In this document: positions 61,475 through 64,000 of the stretch, in pieces
Position numbering within the stretch: the first letter of the stretch is position 1
Layout: the number at the start of each line of letters is the position of its first letter
Source of the DNA: Polaribacter sejongensis
GTDB lineage: Bacteria > Bacteroidota > Bacteroidia > Flavobacteriales > Flavobacteriaceae
DNA: 64,000 bases
Direction: 5' to 3'
Assembly (NCBI RefSeq): GCF_038024065.1
Contig: NZ_CP150667.1
Coordinates: 1,178,001 to 1,242,000 of the forward strand
Program-made: the position numbers and the translations under genes
The notes under the pieces: generated by a model
What the model saw: the letters and a program-made list of their open reading frames with translations, nothing else
Told to the model about the DNA's origin: nothing
Database searches by the model: none

Positions 61475-61888
61475 CTACAAAAAACTCTCAACCCCCAAAT
61501 CATAACTCTTTAACCCAAAACCTAAAATAACACCTTTACAAACTGCCGATAAAAAAGAGTGATGCCTAAACGTTTCTCTTTGGTGAACATTAGAAATATG
61601 TACCTCAACAACCGGAGTAGTTATACCACTAATAGCATCTGCAATAGCCACAGAAGTATGCGTATAAGCACCGGCATTTAGAACAATACCATCGTAACTA
61701 AAACCAACTTCGTGCAATTTATCTATGATAGCACCTTCACTATTAGACTGAAAGTAGTCTAATTCTACATTCTTATACTTTAGCTGTAGTTTTCTAAAAT
61801 AATCTTCAAAAGTTTCTAAACCATAAATTTCTGGCTCTCTTTTTCCTAATAAATTTAAATTGGGACCGTTTAGTATCAGTAATTTCAT
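61475..61888 (-). CDS. aroQ: 3-dehydroquinate dehydratase, type II
   Basis: A 137-residue enzyme of the shikimate pathway forming 3-dehydroshikimate. 'LILNGPNLNLLGKREPEIYG' holds the flexible catalytic loop with Arg and Tyr; 'QSNSEGAIIDKLHE', 'LNAGAYTHTSVAIADAI' and 'EVHISNVHQRETFRHHSFLS' (catalytic His) complete the site. ATGs exist at 61903 and 61888; the latter matches family starts (MKLLILNGPN). The enzyme forms dodecamers in other bacteria. aroE, the next pathway enzyme, is at 3.8-4.6 kb. Confidence 0.94.
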   Translation of the reverse strand: MKLLILNGPNLNLLGKREPEIYGLETFEDYFRKLQLKYKNVELDYFQSNSEGAIIDKLHEVGFSYDGIVLNAGAYTHTSVAIADAISGITTPVVEVHISNVHQRETFRHHSFLSAVCKGVILGFGLKSYDLGVESFL

Positions 61889-61912
61889 AAAACAAAAATA
61901 CATTTTTTTACA

Positions 61913-61941
61913 TAAAAAAACGGAAGCTTTTCAGCTTCCGT
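61913..61941 (-). terminator. Terminator of the first barrel gene
   Basis: Stem ACGGAAGCT (61920-61928) with AGCTTCCGT (61933-61941) and a TTTC loop, followed on the minus strand by seven T, 24 bases after the stop. The same ACGGAAGC/GCTTCCGT stem is used after the paralogous gene at 62625. Confidence 0.88.
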
Positions 61942-61965
61942 TCATATATAATAAATATCTAACTA

Positions 61966-62466
61966 TTACAGTCCAAACATTACGCCCAAACTAACATTGT
62001 TCATCTCTAAACCATCATTTGAAATTCCGGAATAAGAAACATTTAGCTGTGTAGTACCACCAATTTTATAGCCAACTACAGGTCTATAATAAAAACCGCC
62101 ATCTAAATCTTCACTCAAACCTACTGCATAACCAAGGTTTGCTCCAACTATAAATTTTTCTGAAACATTAAATCTTGCGGCACCAGATATTGGCAAATAA
62201 GAAGCATCCGAGACTTCTACTGTTCCAAGTGCAGTATCTATATCTTTTCCAAAAAAATGAGAATACTGAACAGACGGACCTAAGGTAAAACCATCAGCTA
62301 CAGGAAACATATAATTTAATTCTGCTCCTAATGCTGCTCCATAGAAATCATTGGCATCTCCTGTAGGAATACCTACATTTAACCCTCCGTTTAAAACACC
62401 TTCTTGTGCATTTGCTGCACTTACACCCAACATTGTTGCAAAAGCAACTATCAATAATTTCTTCAT
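61966..62466 (-). CDS. Small outer-membrane beta-barrel protein
   Basis: A 166-residue exported protein. Signal peptide 1-20 ('KKLLIVAFATMLGVSAANA') ends before QEG. The mature part is a series of amphipathic strands ('LNGGLNVGIPTGDA', 'ALGAELNYMF', 'TLGPSVQYSHFFG', 'ISGAARFNVSEKFIVGANLGYAVG', 'FYYRPVVGYKIG', 'VSLGVMFGL') ending in a C-terminal aromatic-aliphatic strand, as in OmpX/OmpW-like eight-stranded barrels. It is a paralogue of the next gene upstream. A perfect -7 box TACTTTTG (62499-62492) precedes it. Function unknown. Confidence 0.82.
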   Translation of the reverse strand: MKKLLIVAFATMLGVSAANAQEGVLNGGLNVGIPTGDANDFYGAALGAELNYMFPVADGFTLGPSVQYSHFFGKDIDTALGTVEVSDASYLPISGAARFNVSEKFIVGANLGYAVGLSEDLDGGFYYRPVVGYKIGGTTQLNVSYSGISNDGLEMNNVSLGVMFGL

Positions 62467-62491
62467 AATATTTAAATTTTTAAGTTCTATA

Positions 62492-62499
62492 CAAAAGTA
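62492..62499 (-). promoter_or_regulatory. -7 box of the first barrel gene
   Basis: Minus-strand TACTTTTG, exact match to TAnnTTTG, 26 bases before the ATG. No TTTG at the consensus distance. The leader after it can be aligned with that of the paralogous gene. Confidence 0.5.
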
Positions 62500-62574
62500 A
62501 ATCAGTACTGCTTTTTACATGAACGGAAAAGATTTAAAAGTTGACTCAAATGATATTCGGTAAATTTTGAGCAT

Positions 62575-62606
62575 AAAAAAACGGAAGCAAATTGCTTCCG
62601 TTTTTA
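62575..62606. terminator. Terminator of the second barrel gene
   Basis: A perfect 10-bp stem (ACGGAAGCAA 62581-62590 with TTGCTTCCGT 62592-62601) flanked by A- and T-runs, so bidirectional. Its stem shares ACGGAAGC/GCTTCCGT with the terminator at 61913-61941, evidence that gene and terminator were duplicated together. Confidence 0.88.
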
Positions 62607-62624
62607 ATATATATTTAAATAATA

Positions 62625-63131
62625 CTATAGAGCAAACATTGCTCCAACACCAAAGTTAGAAACAGTATTACTATTTTTACTCATACCTGTATAAGTAGCT
62701 TGTAACATTACCTTTTCACTAACACTATAACCTATCATTGGTCTGTAATAGAAAGCTCCCTCTTGTCCAGATGGGCTAATTCCAATACCATAACCTAAAT
62801 CTGCACCAACACTAAATTTTTCTGAAGCAACAAAACGTGCAGCAGCAGCAATTGGAAGAAATCCACTATCTTCTACTTCATAAGTTCCAAGACCATTAAT
62901 TTCTATATCTTTTCCAAAATAATGTAAATAAGAAATAGAAGGTCCTACTTTAAATGTTTCTGAAACATCAAACAAATAGTTAACTTCTACAGACATAGCA
63001 AATGATGAAAGATCACTTGTATCTCCAGTTGGGAAACCTACATTTACACCTCCATTAAGACTACCTTCTTGTGCATTAACAACACCTAATCCTGCAAACG
63101 CAAGCGCAGCAATAACTAATAATTTTTGTTT
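62625..63131 (-). pseudogene. Paralogous barrel gene lacking a start codon
   Basis: The frame is open from 63131 to the stop at 62625 and encodes about 168 residues that align end to end with the neighbouring barrel protein, including a full signal peptide (KQKLLVIAALAFAGLGVVNAQ) and 'LNGGVNVGFPTGDTSD'. No ATG, GTG or TTG occurs at the expected start; the codons there read AAA-CAA-AAA-TTA-TTA, directly after an in-frame TAA. The only ATG (62996) falls inside the barrel and would drop the signal peptide. Compared with the paralogue, about a dozen bases containing the ATG seem deleted. A promoter is still present, so the damage may be recent, or a non-standard start is used. Confidence 0.6.
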
Positions 63132-63143
63132 TTAATTATATAT

Positions 63144-63173
63144 CAAAATTAATCAAAAAAAAGAATAATCAAA
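63144..63173 (-). promoter_or_regulatory. Promoter of the second barrel gene
   Basis: Minus strand: TTTG (63173-63170), 18 bases, then TAATTTTG (63151-63144), matching the consensus with one base less spacing. Predicted transcription would begin only about seven bases before the first sense codon, an unusually short leader that fits loss of DNA around the start. Confidence 0.55.
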
Positions 63174-63285
63174 TTATTTTTAAGAATAAAAACAAGAATA
63201 ATTTAATTTTAATATCGCTAAAAAACATATTTCATAATTTTTAGGTTCTAACAAATTGATAATTAACTTTTAATATCTTTATCCC

Positions 63286-64000
63286 ATGAAATGGCAAAAC
63301 GCAATTAGAGATTTTCAACTTTTTTTAAGGATAGAAAGAGGGCTTTCTAAAAATACAATTGATAGTTATACGAGAGATTTAGAAAAACTGATGTTGTTTT
63401 TAGAGGAAAACGAAATTAACCTCACTCCTATTACTATTGATGAAGAGTCCATTCAGCAATTTATTTATGAAATTGCTAAAAAAGTGAATCCTAGAAGTCA
63501 AGCGCGTATTATTTCTGGTTTGCGTAGTTTTTTCGATTATTTAATTTTTGAAGATTATAGAGAAACCAATCCTACAGATTTAATTGAAGCTCCAAAAATT
63601 GGAAGAAAATTACCTGATACCTTGTCCGAAGATGAAATTAACAATCTTATTTCTGCGATCGATTTAAGCCATCCGCAAGGCGAAAGAAACAGAACTATTT
63701 TAGAAACCTTGTACAGTTGTGGTTTGCGTGTAAGTGAACTCATTACCCTACAAATTTCTGATTTATTTTTTGAAGAAGGCTTTGTAAGAGTAATCGGAAA
63801 AGGAAATAAACAGCGTTTTGTACCGATTCATTATGCTGCTCAAAAATATATTTCGAGTTATATAAAAGGTATTAGAGCACATGTACAGCCACAAAAAGGT
63901 TTTGAAGATACTGTTTTCTTAAACAGACGCGGAAAAGGCTTGACCAGACAAATGATTTTTATCATTCTAAAAAACCTAGCTATAGAAATTGATCTAAAGA
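63286..64000 (+). CDS. xerD: Site-specific tyrosine recombinase XerD, 5' part
   Basis: A frame from ATG 63286 runs off the right edge after 238 codons (family length about 300). The N-terminal SAM-like core-binding domain ('FLRIERGLSKNTIDSYTRDL') spans 1-105. The catalytic domain begins with 'LPDTLSEDEI', and the first catalytic arginine is in 'SCGLRVSEL' (R148) with the active lysine in 'VIGKGNKQRFVP' (K172). The remaining His/Arg/Tyr residues lie outside the window. XerD with XerC resolves chromosome dimers at dif. XerD is favoured over XerC or an integrase by overall pattern and adjacency to aroQ. Confidence 0.88.
   Translation, partial: MKWQNAIRDFQLFLRIERGLSKNTIDSYTRDLEKLMLFLEENEINLTPITIDEESIQQFIYEIAKKVNPRSQARIISGLRSFFDYLIFEDYRETNPTDLIEAPKIGRKLPDTLSEDEINNLISAIDLSHPQGERNRTILETLYSCGLRVSELITLQISDLFFEEGFVRVIGKGNKQRFVPIHYAAQKYISSYIKGIRAHVQPQKGFEDTVFLNRRGKGLTRQMIFIILKNLAIEIDLK

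Overview
The window reads as a chromosomal segment of a marine-type member of the Flavobacteriaceae (Bacteroidota), perhaps near Polaribacter or Tenacibaculum; the genus is a guess. Support comes from the very A/T-rich sequence, weak Shine-Dalgarno signals with several TTG/GTG starts, promoters of the Bacteroidota form TTTG-N19-TAnnTTTG (perfect copies before rpmH, pyrG and yidC), and family content typical of the phylum: DUF349 repeat protein, PorV/PorQ-like barrel, DUF4105, a CarB without its C-terminal regulatory domain, and a TatC with an enlarged first periplasmic loop. I saw no tRNA, rRNA, CRISPR array, phage or transposase gene.

Region 1 (1-15.4 kb) holds the end of a DUF3124 gene, a neutral zinc metallopeptidase, a five-repeat DUF349 protein, an operon of two tandem DUF368 (PopT-type undecaprenyl-phosphate transporter) genes with aroE, a TetR-controlled efflux operon (tetR-tolC-hlyD-two ABC-2 permeases, no ATPase), carB and rpmH. 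Region 2 (15.4-35.1 kb) is housekeeping: pyrG, yidC, a small lipoprotein and a 51-residue membrane protein, an azoreductase/HxlR pair lying between two copies of a ~180-bp palindromic element, a THUMP-type RNA methyltransferase, a methyltransferase plus ZIP transporter, recQ, then kdsD-tatC-CMD family-lptB, pssA, a hydrolase, a PorV/PorQ-like protein and a DUF4105 protein.

Region 3 (35.1-61.1 kb) is one continuous minus-strand surface-polysaccharide locus of about 25 genes. Read in transcription order it runs wzm, a four-helix-bundle protein, wzt, five glycosyltransferases, neuA, neuB, a glycosyltransferase, neuC, two poorly classified transferase-like proteins, further GT2/GT4 enzymes, an O-antigen ligase/polymerase-like membrane protein, a CapK/PaaK-like adenylate-forming protein, and finally a WcaJ-type initiating sugar transferase. 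The neuCBA set predicts CMP-sialic acid (or a close nonulosonate), and Wzm/Wzt (with a C-terminal glycan-binding extension) predicts ABC-transporter-dependent export; no Wzx flippase and no recognisable sialyltransferase are present.

Region 4 (61.4-64 kb) holds aroQ, two tandem paralogous outer-membrane barrel genes with near-identical terminator hairpins (the upstream one has lost its start codon), and the 5' part of xerD running off the end. Non-coding items of most interest are two related structured elements lying 3' of genes, the duplicated palindromic element, and the 16-bp perfect inverted repeat between azoR and hxlR. All domain calls are by eye, without database searches.
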